The notes beneath the pieces are model-generated. The model did not search any database, was not told the origin of the DNA, and was given only the letters and a program-made list of their open reading frames with translations. Position numbers and translations under genes: made by a program. Positions 9,309 through 19,039 of a stretch of 58,770 bases of DNA are shown one piece after another. This DNA is from Acidobacteriota bacterium (GTDB lineage: Bacteria; Acidobacteriota; Terriglobia; Bryobacterales; Bryobacteraceae). Location of the stretch: the NCBI GenBank assembly GCA_016213775.1, contig JACQZR010000149.1, forward strand, positions 1-58,770, written 5' to 3'. Each line of letters starts with the position of its first letter. The first letter of the stretch is position 1.

Positions 9309-9940
9309 TACCCGCATTTCCTGTTTATCTGTTTGACGTCGACGGGACGTTGCTGAATTCGGCGGCCGACATTTGTGGAGCCGTCCGGGAAGCCCTTGTT
9401 GGAACCGCCGCGCGTCCCGTGGATGAGGCCTATCTCGCCACCTACATCGGACACCATCTGTTCGATCTCTTCGACGATCTGATCCCCGGCATTTCGCAGC
9501 AGGAAAAGGACGGCTTGCTGGCCAAGTACCGCGCCATCTATCTTGGACGTGGGCATTCGTCCACACGGCCATACGATGGCGTGGCCGACACACTGGCGAA
9601 ACTCGGGGGCCTCAAATCCACCGCTACTACCAAAAGCACCGCAACAGTTCGTTCCATCCTCGATCAATTTGGGTTGCTGCCGCACTTCCACCACGTCCAG
9701 GGTACCGACGGCTTTCCCGCCAAGCCAGCGCCGGACGTCGTGCTCAAGTCGCTCGACGCTCTGCGGGCCGATCCCGCGGAAGTCCTTCTGATCGGTGATT
9801 CAGAGACCGACATTGCGGCTGGTAAAGCGGCGGGTGTGCATGTCTGCGCAGTCCGCTATGGCTATGGCAATCACGAGAAGATGGCGGCCCTCCAACCTGA
9901 CTACTGGATCGACCACCTCAGCGAGCTACTGCCGCTCTAG
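9305..9940 (+). CDS. HAD-family phosphatase, phosphoglycolate-phosphatase-like
   Basis: The 211-residue haloacid dehalogenase enzyme starts at a TTG that overlaps the ftsH stop (TTGA), so it is translationally coupled. Motif I is [10 protein letters not shown] (nucleophile Asp and general acid Asp), motif II is the Ser/Thr region [10 protein letters not shown], the motif III lysine is in FPAKPAPD, and motif IV is [15 protein letters not shown]. The small helical cap between motifs I and II is typical of Gph/PhnX-like members. A phosphoglycolate phosphatase role is the likeliest reading, but this subfamily has several substrates. Its last 28 bases are duplicated about 200 bases downstream. Confidence 0.85.
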   Translation: MIPAFPVYLFDVDGTLLNSAADICGAVREALVGTAARPVDEAYLATYIGHHLFDLFDDLIPGISQQEKDGLLAKYRAIYLGRGHSSTRPYDGVADTLAKLGGLKSTATTKSTATVRSILDQFGLLPHFHHVQGTDGFPAKPAPDVVLKSLDALRADPAEVLLIGDSETDIAAGKAAGVHVCAVRYGYGNHEKMAALQPDYWIDHLSELLPL

Positions 9941-10087
9941 TAACGGCCGCCCGCGCGCGCCGTCGTGTGGGGCGGCCAATCCTGGCCGCGGCTGGCCTTT
10001 CCAGGCCAGCCCTGCGCGGGACTCAGTCCCGCCGCTAGCCACCCAGCCGATCTCCGGCGTATTCTCACTCAACGGCCTCAGCCGCAC
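9926..10087 (-). pseudogene. Remnant of a duplicated J-domain-protein C-terminus
   Basis: On the minus strand this stretch reads VRLRPLSENTPEIGWVAS, then a hairpin-repeat-derived segment, then RGRPLLERQ and a stop. It parallels SLRLLSENTLEIAWVAS and VLVRRLDRQ at the end of the intact gene at 10127-11254. It has no start or body and is an orphan tail left by the local duplication. Confidence 0.7.
9972..10033. repeat. Triple-hairpin REP-like repeat, copy 2
   Basis: This is the second copy of the element at 101-164. Hairpins are GCGGCCA/TGGCCGC (9972-9989), GGCTGGCCT/AGGCCAGCC (9990-10011) and GCGGGAC/GTCCCGC (10016-10032). The first 40 bases are identical to copy 1; the third hairpin differs slightly in loop length. 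It sits inside the left copy of the duplicated gene junction. Confidence 0.8.
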
Positions 10088-10126
10088 TGCCGACCGGCGC
10101 GTCCGCCCACCCACCACCTCAGCGAG

Positions 10127-11254
10127 CTACTGCCGGTCTAGCCGCCGCACCAGCACCGCCGACCCCGACCCCAGCCCCATAGCCCCGAGTTCGCTCGCCA
10201 CCCAGGCGATCTCCAGCGTATTCTCGCTGAGCAGCCTCAGACTCACTTCGCCCTTGGAGTTCCCTGCCCCGGCCCACGGCAGCCGCTGGGCATCCGCACG
10301 CCCGCGAAACTCAAACGTAACTTCGGGGGAAATGGCCCGGTCCGTCACCTTGTAGCGCGCTTTGTAGCGACCCAGCAGAACGCCGCTTTCTTCCCGAATC
10401 ATCGCTTCGATGTACTCGGCCGCGTACGAGACTTTGCTGGCACGCGACCCGGGAGCCTTGGCGAAAAACCAGGATCCGGCAACACCTTGCGGGCGCGGCG
10501 TTACATCCGGGATCTCGGGCGCAACGTGTGTCGGCGTCGCAGCGACCGGTGCCTGTTGGAACTCAGCCGCTCTTCCCGCAGGCTCTGTCTTTCCCGAGGT
10601 CTCAGCGCCGGAGACGTGTCCTGCTCTGACCTGTTCCTCCAACTGCGCGATCCTCAGCCGGGCGCTGTCGTTTCGTTGGATCATGTCGCGAAGTTGCGCC
10701 TGCAACTGGATAGTCTGTTGTGCAGCCACGTAGCTGCCTTCCTCCGGCAGCCGGGCCGGAAGCCGGCGCTGGGCCCCTGACTCAGGCGCCGCCACGGGAC
10801 TCGCCACCGGCTGTTTCACAGCAGGTTGCGCCGCGCCGGCCTCCGGATGGGCCGCCGGAGCCCGCCCCGCATCCGCCAGTACATAAACCAGTAGAAAAAC
10901 CGCAAAGGCCGACGCGACTGCCCACACGCCATTCGGCCCTCTCAACCAGGCCCAGAGGTCCTTCCATGTCCAGGTCCACACCTGCGGCGCCGGGTCTTCC
11001 TCAGCCGCCATTGGTGGGAGCATCGGCGGAGGAGGTGGAGGCAACAGAGAGATGTCGTAGGCTTGCCGCCGCTCCTCGTTGGAGAGCGTTTCGTACACGC
11101 CATTCAGCCTCCGCATCTGGCATTCGGCCACATGCCGCGCTTGTTTGTCCTGTAATTTGTCTGGGTGAAGCAGCCGTGCCAGGCGCTTGTAGGCTTTGCG
11201 GATTTCCTCCGTCGAAGCCTTCGGACTTACTCCGAGTTCTTCGTAGTACGTCAT
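10127..11254 (-). CDS. Membrane-anchored J-domain protein
   Basis: The 375-residue product begins with a J domain (residues 1-71) carrying the HPD motif at 30-32, which in this family stimulates the ATPase of a DnaK partner. A proline-rich linker and one transmembrane segment (about 110-130) follow. Then come a coiled-coil stretch and a C-terminal domain (GSWFFAKA ... SENTLEIAWVAS) of a type I associate with acidobacterial proteins. There is no Gly/Phe region or zinc-finger domain, so it is a class C J protein, not DnaJ itself. The J domain is predicted cytoplasmic and the C-terminus periplasmic. ATG 11254 is chosen because MTYYEELGVS is the usual J-domain start. Its 3' end lies in the duplicated junction. 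Confidence 0.85.
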   Translation of the reverse strand: MTYYEELGVSPKASTEEIRKAYKRLARLLHPDKLQDKQARHVAECQMRRLNGVYETLSNEERRQAYDISLLPPPPPPMLPPMAAEEDPAPQVWTWTWKDLWAWLRGPNGVWAVASAFAVFLLVYVLADAGRAPAAHPEAGAAQPAVKQPVASPVAAPESGAQRRLPARLPEEGSYVAAQQTIQLQAQLRDMIQRNDSARLRIAQLEEQVRAGHVSGAETSGKTEPAGRAAEFQQAPVAATPTHVAPEIPDVTPRPQGVAGSWFFAKAPGSRASKVSYAAEYIEAMIREESGVLLGRYKARYKVTDRAISPEVTFEFRGRADAQRLPWAGAGNSKGEVSLRLLSENTLEIAWVASELGAMGLGSGSAVLVRRLDRQ

Positions 11255-11312
11255 AAGGCCACGTACAGAAATAGGATCGGCACAAGCGCCGAAGGAGTTT
11301 AGGGCGGGTGTG

Positions 11313-12188
11313 TCAGAACACATCCAGATCATTCCCATACACCACCCGCCCCGTATACACTGCCCGCAACTCCTTCATCAACTCCGCCTCATTCGACGAC
11401 CACACAAGCTGGTGGTACAGCACCAACACCTTCGGCCGGGCTCGCGCCGCAATCCGCCCCAACTCCTCCGACGACGTATGAAACGACGAATGATACCTCT
11501 GCCACTGCGGCGTGCGTTTGCGAAACCCCGCCACCGAATAGACCTCGTGTAACAGAACATCACACCCGTTGCACGCCTCCACAATCGCATCCGAAGGTCC
11601 ACAATCGCCCGAGATCACCACAGACCGTCCATCCTTGGAATCAAACCGGTACCCATAGGCATGCTTCCATTGCCCGTGCTTCACGGCGGACGCACGCACC
11701 GTCACCCGTTCATCGCGATGAATCACACCCGGCTGGATCTCGCGCACCTCGATTCGGTACGCCTTCGGGTCCCCAAACTCCAGTCCCTTGGTACGAATCT
11801 CGACGTCCTCGCGATAAGCCTGCCGGACGTGGCCTGCCATCGCGCGAATCCCCGGCGGCCCGTACAATAGCAGCGGCGCATGCCGGTCCAGCACCGCTGG
11901 CGTAAGGAATAAATCGGATAATCCGCTTGTATGATCCGAATGCAGGTGCGTGGCAAACGCCGTCCTCAGATTCTCCACCGCCAGCCCCGGCACTCCCTTG
12001 CGGGCAGCGGCAGCCGCACGCCGCACCACGCCCGGACCGAAATCCACAATGTAGGGAACCGCGTCCACCACTACGGCCACCGAAGGCCCCGACCGCTCCG
12101 GATCGGCATTCGGATTCCCTGCCCCAAGTAGAACAACCTTGGTTTCAGCAGAAACAGACACGGCGAGGAATAGCAGTGGGAGCAGCAT
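11313..12188 (-). CDS. Exported metallo-beta-lactamase-fold hydrolase (RNase Z-like)
   Basis: The 291-residue protein has a short signal peptide (MLLPLLFLAVSVSA). Its MBL fold has the metal-binding motif HLHSDH at residues 81-86, a downstream Asp in VISGDCGPSD, and a final His in VLVLYHQLV. The pattern KVVLLGAGNPNADPERSG is close to the RNase Z/arylsulfatase-like branch. Because it appears exported, a tRNA-processing role is unlikely; hydrolysis of a small ester, sulfate or phosphodiester substrate is more plausible, but the substrate cannot be read from sequence. ATG 12188 gives the best signal peptide; a longer start at 12227 exists. The J-domain gene follows on the same strand after about 58 bases. 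Confidence 0.8.
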   Translation of the reverse strand: MLLPLLFLAVSVSAETKVVLLGAGNPNADPERSGPSVAVVVDAVPYIVDFGPGVVRRAAAAARKGVPGLAVENLRTAFATHLHSDHTSGLSDLFLTPAVLDRHAPLLLYGPPGIRAMAGHVRQAYREDVEIRTKGLEFGDPKAYRIEVREIQPGVIHRDERVTVRASAVKHGQWKHAYGYRFDSKDGRSVVISGDCGPSDAIVEACNGCDVLLHEVYSVAGFRKRTPQWQRYHSSFHTSSEELGRIAARARPKVLVLYHQLVWSSNEAELMKELRAVYTGRVVYGNDLDVF

Positions 12189-13731
<1,543 letters not shown>

Positions 13732-13740
13732 CGGCGCTGC

Positions 13741-16113
13741 CTACGCCCGAGCCTTGAGCGCCGCCAGCACCCGCGCCGGAGTGAACGGCACCTGCCGGAT
13801 ACGCGCGCCCGTCGCATCGAAAATCGCATTCGCAATCGCCGCCGCGACAATGGTGATGGTGGTTTCACCAGCCCCCATCTGCCGAACATCTGGTCGATTG
13901 ATCAACACGGTTTCTATGTACGGCAGCCGGTTCCCAAATTGATAAACCGGAAACGCGCGCCAGTGCACGGAGGTCAGGCCAAACTCCTGCCACTTCACTT
14001 CTTCATATAGCGCCCGGCTCATCCCCTGCATCGCGCCGCCTTCCATCTGGTTCGACAGCCCATCGGGGTTTGAGATCGGCCCCGAATCGTTGCTGGTGAT
14101 GATCCGCGTGACCTCTACTTTGCCCGTCTCCTGGTCCACTTCCACTTCGGCAATCAGCGCGCAATACCCGTTGTTGCCTTCGTAGAGTACGCAGGAAATA
14201 CCGCGCCCGGTCACCACACCTGTCTTCGGATTTCCCGCTTTCGGTGAAGGACGCGAGTCCCATCCATAGGCCTCCGCTGCTTTCGTGACGCAGTCGCGCA
14301 GCCGAGTATCGACAAGGTGCCGCAACCGGTACGCCACAGGATCCGCCTTCAGCCCCGCCGCCACCTCGTCAATGAAACTCTCATTGGCAAAGCAGTTCTG
14401 CAAACGGTTCGGCGAACGCAGCGGCCCGGTGTAGAACGGCGACTGGATGGTATGCACCAGCACGCGCTCACTCTTGATGTTTCCGGTTCCGCCGCAACTG
14501 TTGCCCACGCAGCCCATCCCATAGGACGAATCCGCGTTGCTGTTGTTCGAGTAGTTGTTGGGCGGATTGGCAGCCGCCGGCACAACCGCCGCCGTAGGAA
14601 AACCAGCCAGCGCCCCGCTGATTACATTGCCCGGATTCGCCACCGCCGGCCGCCCGCCTTTGCTGAACGTCCACGCCTCGTAATCCCACGCGATCATCTG
14701 ACCCTGCGCGTCCACGCCCGCCTTCAGATCAATCACGTAAGCAGGCCCGTAGCTGTCGGCGCTGATCATCTCGTCCCGCCGCGTGTACTGCACTCGCACC
14801 GGCTTGCCCACCGCCTGTGACATGATGGCCGCGTCGTATGCCACCGTATCGGCGCCGTTCAAACCGTAGCACCCCGACCCTTCCATAAAGACCACGCGTA
14901 CGTTCGTAGCCGTCGTTCCGAGAATCAACGCCACACTGCCGCGCTGGTTCCATACCCCCTGTGACGCGCACCAGATGGTCGCCGTTGTGCTCGCGCCAGC
15001 GCCCTTCACATCGGCCACCGCGCACGACGTTCCCAACGATCCGTGCATCTGGAACGGATGCACATAGGTCGCCGCGAACGTGCGCGCTGCCGCCTTCATC
15101 TGCGTATCCACATCCGACTGCGCCACGATCAACGAATCCCGCGACGGCATCTTGCGCATATCGGCATACAGCGTCTCCTGATTCGGCAGCGTGTCGCCAT
15201 CGGTCCAGGTGACATCAAGAACATCCGCGGCGTTCTGCGCGAGCCATTCCTTATCCGCCACCACGCCGACGAAATCATTCTTTATGACAACCTTTACGTT
15301 GCCCGGCAGCGCCGCAACCGAGCCTTCATTCACCTTCACCAGCTTCGCGCCCGGCTTCGGAGGCCGCACCACTTTGCCATGCACCATCCCCGCCACACGC
15401 TTGTTCTGCACATATTCAAACTCGCCCGTCACCTTCGGGGGTACATCCAGGCGCGGAACCGACGTGCCCAGAATTGTGTACGTCAGCGGGTCCTTGGGAC
15501 GCGCCTGTTGATTCAACGCCAGCGAGAACCGCTTTCCGCCAATGAGCTGCCCAAACGACATCCTCTGCGACGGGTCTTTGGTCACCACCACGTTCCCGTT
15601 TTCCAGCGAGAGCTCAGCAGCAGTCACTTTCAGTTGCGCCGCACCCATCTGCAGCAAAGCCTCGCGCGCCGTCACCAGCGCCTGCCGTAACGCATTGTTG
15701 CCGAATTGCGTCGGATGTCCCTGGCTGCCGCTGCTCACCCCCTGGTCCGGACACAGCGCCGTGTCGCAGATGATCATGTTGATGTTCTCGAACTGGACGC
15801 CGAGTTCCTCCGCCACCAACTGCTGCTGCACCGTGCGAAAGCCCTGCCCGAAATCGCACTTGCCCGCAAATCCCGTAACGCTTCCATCCGCGGCTACCGC
15901 GAGCCACGAATCCACCTGGTTCAACGGCACAGTTGCTGTCGGAAACTGAGCGCCCGCTTTGTTCAGCACACCGGCCGCCGAGTAGCCGACAATCAGCGCA
16001 CCCAGCCCCTTGAGAAATTCGCGCCGTCCGAAGCCGTGTTTGTCGAGCGCCTCGCTGGCCTCGGGCGTGATCTTCTTCCAGTACTTCGCGTGGAAATTGG
16101 TTAGCGTCTTCAT
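13741..16113 (-). CDS. Tat-exported molybdopterin-binding oxidoreductase subunit (IorB/xanthine dehydrogenase family)
   Basis: The 790-residue large subunit belongs to the aldehyde/xanthine dehydrogenase molybdenum-cofactor family, closest in form to isoquinoline 1-oxidoreductase beta. GRREFLKGLG at residues 29-38 is a Tat signal, typical of IorB-like proteins that fold with cofactor in the cytoplasm. Moco-binding phrases include VTGFAGKCDFGQGFRTVQQQ, MHGSLGTSCAV and GAGETTI near the C-terminus, where the family's catalytic Glu resides. The reaction is hydroxylation or dehydrogenation of an aldehyde or N-heterocycle; the substrate is unknown. It overlaps the upstream 2Fe-2S gene by four bases, indicating coupled synthesis of a heterodimer. 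No cytochrome c subunit is next to it. Confidence 0.9.
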   Translation of the reverse strand: MKTLTNFHAKYWKKITPEASEALDKHGFGRREFLKGLGALIVGYSAAGVLNKAGAQFPTATVPLNQVDSWLAVAADGSVTGFAGKCDFGQGFRTVQQQLVAEELGVQFENINMIICDTALCPDQGVSSGSQGHPTQFGNNALRQALVTAREALLQMGAAQLKVTAAELSLENGNVVVTKDPSQRMSFGQLIGGKRFSLALNQQARPKDPLTYTILGTSVPRLDVPPKVTGEFEYVQNKRVAGMVHGKVVRPPKPGAKLVKVNEGSVAALPGNVKVVIKNDFVGVVADKEWLAQNAADVLDVTWTDGDTLPNQETLYADMRKMPSRDSLIVAQSDVDTQMKAAARTFAATYVHPFQMHGSLGTSCAVADVKGAGASTTATIWCASQGVWNQRGSVALILGTTATNVRVVFMEGSGCYGLNGADTVAYDAAIMSQAVGKPVRVQYTRRDEMISADSYGPAYVIDLKAGVDAQGQMIAWDYEAWTFSKGGRPAVANPGNVISGALAGFPTAAVVPAAANPPNNYSNNSNADSSYGMGCVGNSCGGTGNIKSERVLVHTIQSPFYTGPLRSPNRLQNCFANESFIDEVAAGLKADPVAYRLRHLVDTRLRDCVTKAAEAYGWDSRPSPKAGNPKTGVVTGRGISCVLYEGNNGYCALIAEVEVDQETGKVEVTRIITSNDSGPISNPDGLSNQMEGGAMQGMSRALYEEVKWQEFGLTSVHWRAFPVYQFGNRLPYIETVLINRPDVRQMGAGETTITIVAAAIANAIFDATGARIRQVPFTPARVLAALKARA

Positions 16114-16580
16114 GCCTTCACCTCCTCGGAATAGCGCGTCAATGCGCGCATCATCCGCGTGTGCGCGTGGCAGCGGCAGAGCAGTCCGCTGAGCGCCTCG
16201 AGGATCTGTTCTTGCGAGGACCCGGGGTTCTGATCAATGAACACCTTGCCATAGAGCATCGGCCCACTGATACAGTAGCCGCACTGAACCGCCTGCTCAT
16301 CCATGAAGAGCTGTTGAATACGATGCGGGTTCTCCATTGTCCCCAGCCCTTCGATTGTGAGCACGTCGTGCCCCGCAGCCAAAGACACCGGGGTCTGGCA
16401 GGAACGGATTGGCTCGCCGTCCAGTAACACTGTGCAGGCGCCGCATTGCGACAAACCGCATCCGTATTTCGGACCGTTCAACTGCAAATCGTCCATCAGG
16501 ACGTACAGTAATGGCATTTCGGGGTCAGCGACATCGACCGTATGGGCCGTGCCGTTGACAGTCAATTTGATTGACGCCAT
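16110..16580 (-). CDS. 2Fe-2S subunit of the molybdenum oxidoreductase (IorA-like)
   Basis: The 156-residue iron-sulfur subunit has a plant-ferredoxin-type cluster (Cys41, 46, 49, 61) and a helical 2Fe-2S domain (Cys100, 103, 135, 137), the full set for this family. It passes electrons from the molybdenum centre to an acceptor. It has no signal peptide of its own, so it probably crosses the membrane bound to its Tat-tagged partner; this is inference from other IorAB-like pairs. The ATG at 16580 follows a good ribosome-binding site (GGGAGG), which rules out the longer upstream start. The gene is first in a two-gene operon. Confidence 0.92.
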   Translation of the reverse strand: MASIKLTVNGTAHTVDVADPEMPLLYVLMDDLQLNGPKYGCGLSQCGACTVLLDGEPIRSCQTPVSLAAGHDVLTIEGLGTMENPHRIQQLFMDEQAVQCGYCISGPMLYGKVFIDQNPGSSQEQILEALSGLLCRCHAHTRMMRALTRYSEEVKA

Positions 16581-16706
16581 TGGTGACAACCTCCCTTGAA
16601 ACTCAAAATCAGAGGCGAAATTACTTGGGGTGGGAAACACTAACGAGACCGGACCATTGCCCCTGAGATTGCGGACATCATATTGGATCGGGAGGTTGTG
16701 GTCAAG

Positions 16707-16762
16707 CCTAACCGAAGTGCTGCTGAAGGAAGTGCTGCTGAAGTGCTGCCTAACCGAAGTGC
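16707..16762. repeat. Short duplication containing the usp stop codon
   Basis: CCTAACCGAAGTGC occurs at 16707-16720 and 16749-16762. The spacer contains further GAAGTGCTGCT units (around 16714, 16729 and 16740). The right copy encodes the last residues and stop codon of the universal stress gene (HFG then TAG on the minus strand). The array therefore looks like a slippage expansion of the gene's 3' end. Confidence 0.7.
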
Positions 16763-17604
16763 GGCTCCGTGTCCCTGGCCCGCCACAACCGGAACGCCTC
16801 GCGCAACGGCATCTTCGCGCCGAAATGCTTCACACCCAGCACGGGCACCTTCGATTCCAGAAACACCTTCTCCGCATGGCTGCCCAGCAAAATGGCCGAC
16901 GACGGACTACGCCCGTGCGTGCCCATCACGATCAGGTCGTATTTGCCTTCGCTCGCCACGCGCACGATGGTCTCGGCAATGTGCGGACTCTCCACCGTCA
17001 TCGGCTCATAGAGAACCCGCGCCTGCGCCTTCCGCGCAACAAATCGCTGCAGCGATAGATCTTCCGATTCCGCTGCCTCCACTTCGTGCTCCTCGTAGGT
17101 CGCCACCGCGCCTTCAAAGTAGATGTGCAGCGGCGTCACTGACGCGGCCTTCCACTCCACCGCCAGTGACGCTGCCGTCCGCAGCGCATCCGCCGAGCAA
17201 TCGGAGAAGTCCACCGGTGCGAGAATCCGCGAAACTCCACGGAGCGCTGTGCCCGTAGTCATCATTACCGAACACGGAGCCTGCATCGCCAGCCTGCGCA
17301 CCAGACTGCGGTGCTTATCTCCCTTCGGCGCATCTCCCGCGATGATGAGATCGACGTTCAGTTCCTGGGCCGCGCTCAGCAGTTCATCCAGCACATTGCC
17401 CTGACGCACAATCGTCTCGGGCAGCGGAACACCGTGCGCTGCCGCGCTTTCCAACCTGAGGTGGGCCTCACTGCCGCGTACTCCGCGCGGAATCACATCC
17501 AGGTAGTACACTTCCACCTTCGGGCTGCTGGTGCGAAAACGGCGAACAACCTCGCGGACGGAATCATTCGCCGCTACCAGCGGCACGAGAATTCGTTCAT
17601 ACAT
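16750..17604 (-). CDS. Tandem universal stress protein
   Basis: The 284-residue protein has two UspA domains. The N-terminal one starts at MYERILVPL and ends near VMMTTG. The C-terminal one starts at SRILAPVDFSD and carries the nucleotide-binding pattern VMGTHGRSPSSAILLGSHAEKV (G-2x-G-9x-G-S type). The first half keeps IIAGDAPKGDKHRSLV, a degenerate version. Tandem Usp proteins are cytoplasmic ATP-binding stress factors. It is the third gene after carbonic anhydrase and SulP on the same strand, suggesting it modulates or responds to transport. No strong ribosome-binding site was seen; the start was chosen by domain alignment. The 3' end is duplicated. Confidence 0.85.
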   Translation of the reverse strand: MYERILVPLVAANDSVREVVRRFRTSSPKVEVYYLDVIPRGVRGSEAHLRLESAAAHGVPLPETIVRQGNVLDELLSAAQELNVDLIIAGDAPKGDKHRSLVRRLAMQAPCSVMMTTGTALRGVSRILAPVDFSDCSADALRTAASLAVEWKAASVTPLHIYFEGAVATYEEHEVEAAESEDLSLQRFVARKAQARVLYEPMTVESPHIAETIVRVASEGKYDLIVMGTHGRSPSSAILLGSHAEKVFLESKVPVLGVKHFGAKMPLREAFRLWRARDTEPHFG

Positions 17605-17661
17605 AAAGGACGCACCGCGGCGGAGCAGCCACTCACTGGACCGCTCCACTGCGAGTAGAGT

Positions 17662-19029
17662 CTATTCGGTCGCGGCTTCCACGGCAAGCGGCGCTTGCGC
17701 CTGCTCAAAGAATCGCTTCAGCACCGCCCAAAGGAAAATGGCCGTCAACACGCCGGTGAGAAAGTCGGTCACCATCACCGCCACGGCCGTGTAGCCCATC
17801 AGCACGACATGGAACCTGCCATGTTCAAACACCTGCCGCACTTCCACCGGCTTCACCATGCCGCTCGCCACATACAACAGGATGCCGCCGATGCACGCCA
17901 TCGGAACCATCTCCAGATAGGTGGCCAGGTACGCCGCCAGCAGCAGTTTCAGCACACACTTGAAGATCCCCGCCAGCGGTGACATCGCGCCCAGCTTGAT
18001 GTTTGTCGCCGTGCGCGCCAGTGCCCCGGTATGCGGAAAGCCGTTCAGCAGTGGAACAAAAATATTCACCATTCCTTGTCCCCACAGCTCTTTGTTGGGG
18101 CTGAAGGGGAGGCCGCGGTTCTCTGCCAGCCGGTCCGCCATGCGCGAGCAAAGAAGGCTCTCAATCGCCGCCACACAGATGATCGCCGACACGAAGTAGG
18201 CCAGATCCAGCAGGAAACTCTCATTCCACTGAATCGCCGAAGGCTCTGTGATCACCCAGAAATCCGTGGGGATTGCCCCGAACTTCTGCTTCACGAGCAT
18301 CAGCCCTTTGTCCGCCCACACGGTTGCCGCGATCAACGTTGTCACGGCGAGCCCGATAAGCGGCGCGGGAATGAACGGGGAAACCTTCAACAGCGACTTT
18401 GTGAGGGCGAACGTCGCCAGCCCCAACACAATCGGGAACAAACTGATCTGATCAAGGTTCGCGGCAATGCCGTTGATCTTGTCCATCAGCCCATAGCCCA
18501 TCTTGGCCTTGATGCCCAGTATCTCGCCAGCCTGCGAAAGCGCAATCGTCGCCGCGATGCCGATCGTGAATCCAACCACGATTGAATGCGGCACTTTCTC
18601 CACAAATCGCCCCATTCGCCACAGCCCCATCAGCATCAGAAACACCCCGGCGATGATCGACGCGAGCACCAGCACGGAGTGATCGTACTTGGCCATCAAA
18701 CCGCCGATGACCGGAATGAACGCCGCCGTCGGCCCGTAAACCTGATACTTCGACCCGCCGAAGAGCGCGCCGATGGCGCCCGCCACCGCACCACCGACAA
18801 TCCCCTGTTCGGGCCGCAGCCCCGAAGCCATCGCAAATCCCATTGCCAGCGGAATCGCCACCATGGCCACTATCAGCCCAGCGGTGAAATCGCGCAGTAC
18901 ATTCAGTTTCCAGTTTCCTTTGGCGAGATCCTCGTAGCGCCCGTCCTGAGGATTCATGAAGAACAGCAGACGCTGCCAGTTAGTCTCGTCAGGCAGCGTT
19001 TTCGTTGTTGCTTCCATTGTTGCTTGCAT
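17662..19029 (-). CDS. SulP-family anion/bicarbonate transporter without STAS domain
   Basis: The 455-residue inner-membrane protein has the SulP core (DFTAGLIVAMVAIPLAMGFA, KYQVYGPTAAFIPV) and many hydrophobic helices. It stops right after the last helix (FLWAVLKRFFEQ) with no C-terminal STAS domain, which most SulP proteins have. SulP members move sulfate, bicarbonate or other anions. Because a beta-carbonic anhydrase gene lies only 10 bases upstream, bicarbonate transport (BicA-like) is the best inference, but sulfate cannot be excluded. The start ATG 19029 is fixed by a strong AAGGAGG five bases before it. Downstream is a tandem Usp gene. Confidence 0.88.
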   Translation of the reverse strand: MQATMEATTKTLPDETNWQRLLFFMNPQDGRYEDLAKGNWKLNVLRDFTAGLIVAMVAIPLAMGFAMASGLRPEQGIVGGAVAGAIGALFGGSKYQVYGPTAAFIPVIGGLMAKYDHSVLVLASIIAGVFLMLMGLWRMGRFVEKVPHSIVVGFTIGIAATIALSQAGEILGIKAKMGYGLMDKINGIAANLDQISLFPIVLGLATFALTKSLLKVSPFIPAPLIGLAVTTLIAATVWADKGLMLVKQKFGAIPTDFWVITEPSAIQWNESFLLDLAYFVSAIICVAAIESLLCSRMADRLAENRGLPFSPNKELWGQGMVNIFVPLLNGFPHTGALARTATNIKLGAMSPLAGIFKCVLKLLLAAYLATYLEMVPMACIGGILLYVASGMVKPVEVRQVFEHGRFHVVLMGYTAVAVMVTDFLTGVLTAIFLWAVLKRFFEQAQAPLAVEAATE

Positions 19030-19039
19030 GGATCCTCCT

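Larger units (their letters stand above)
9913..10240. repeat. Tandem duplication of a convergent gene junction
   Basis: Two segments recur about 160-200 bases apart. First, CCACCTCAGCGAGCTACTGC and the next eight bases occur at 9913-9940 and 10114-10141 with one mismatch. Second, the 44 bases at 10038-10081 match 10197-10240 with six mismatches. Together they show that the 3' ends of the HAD phosphatase gene and the convergent J-domain gene were duplicated as one unit. The left copy kept the phosphatase end and the right copy the J-domain end. The left copy also carries hairpin repeat 2 in place of part of the J-protein tail. Confidence 0.8.

Noticed and set aside
7902-9593. Long open frame antisense to ftsH
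   Set aside because: It is the mirror of the highly biased ftsH codons; there is no domain or ribosome-binding site.
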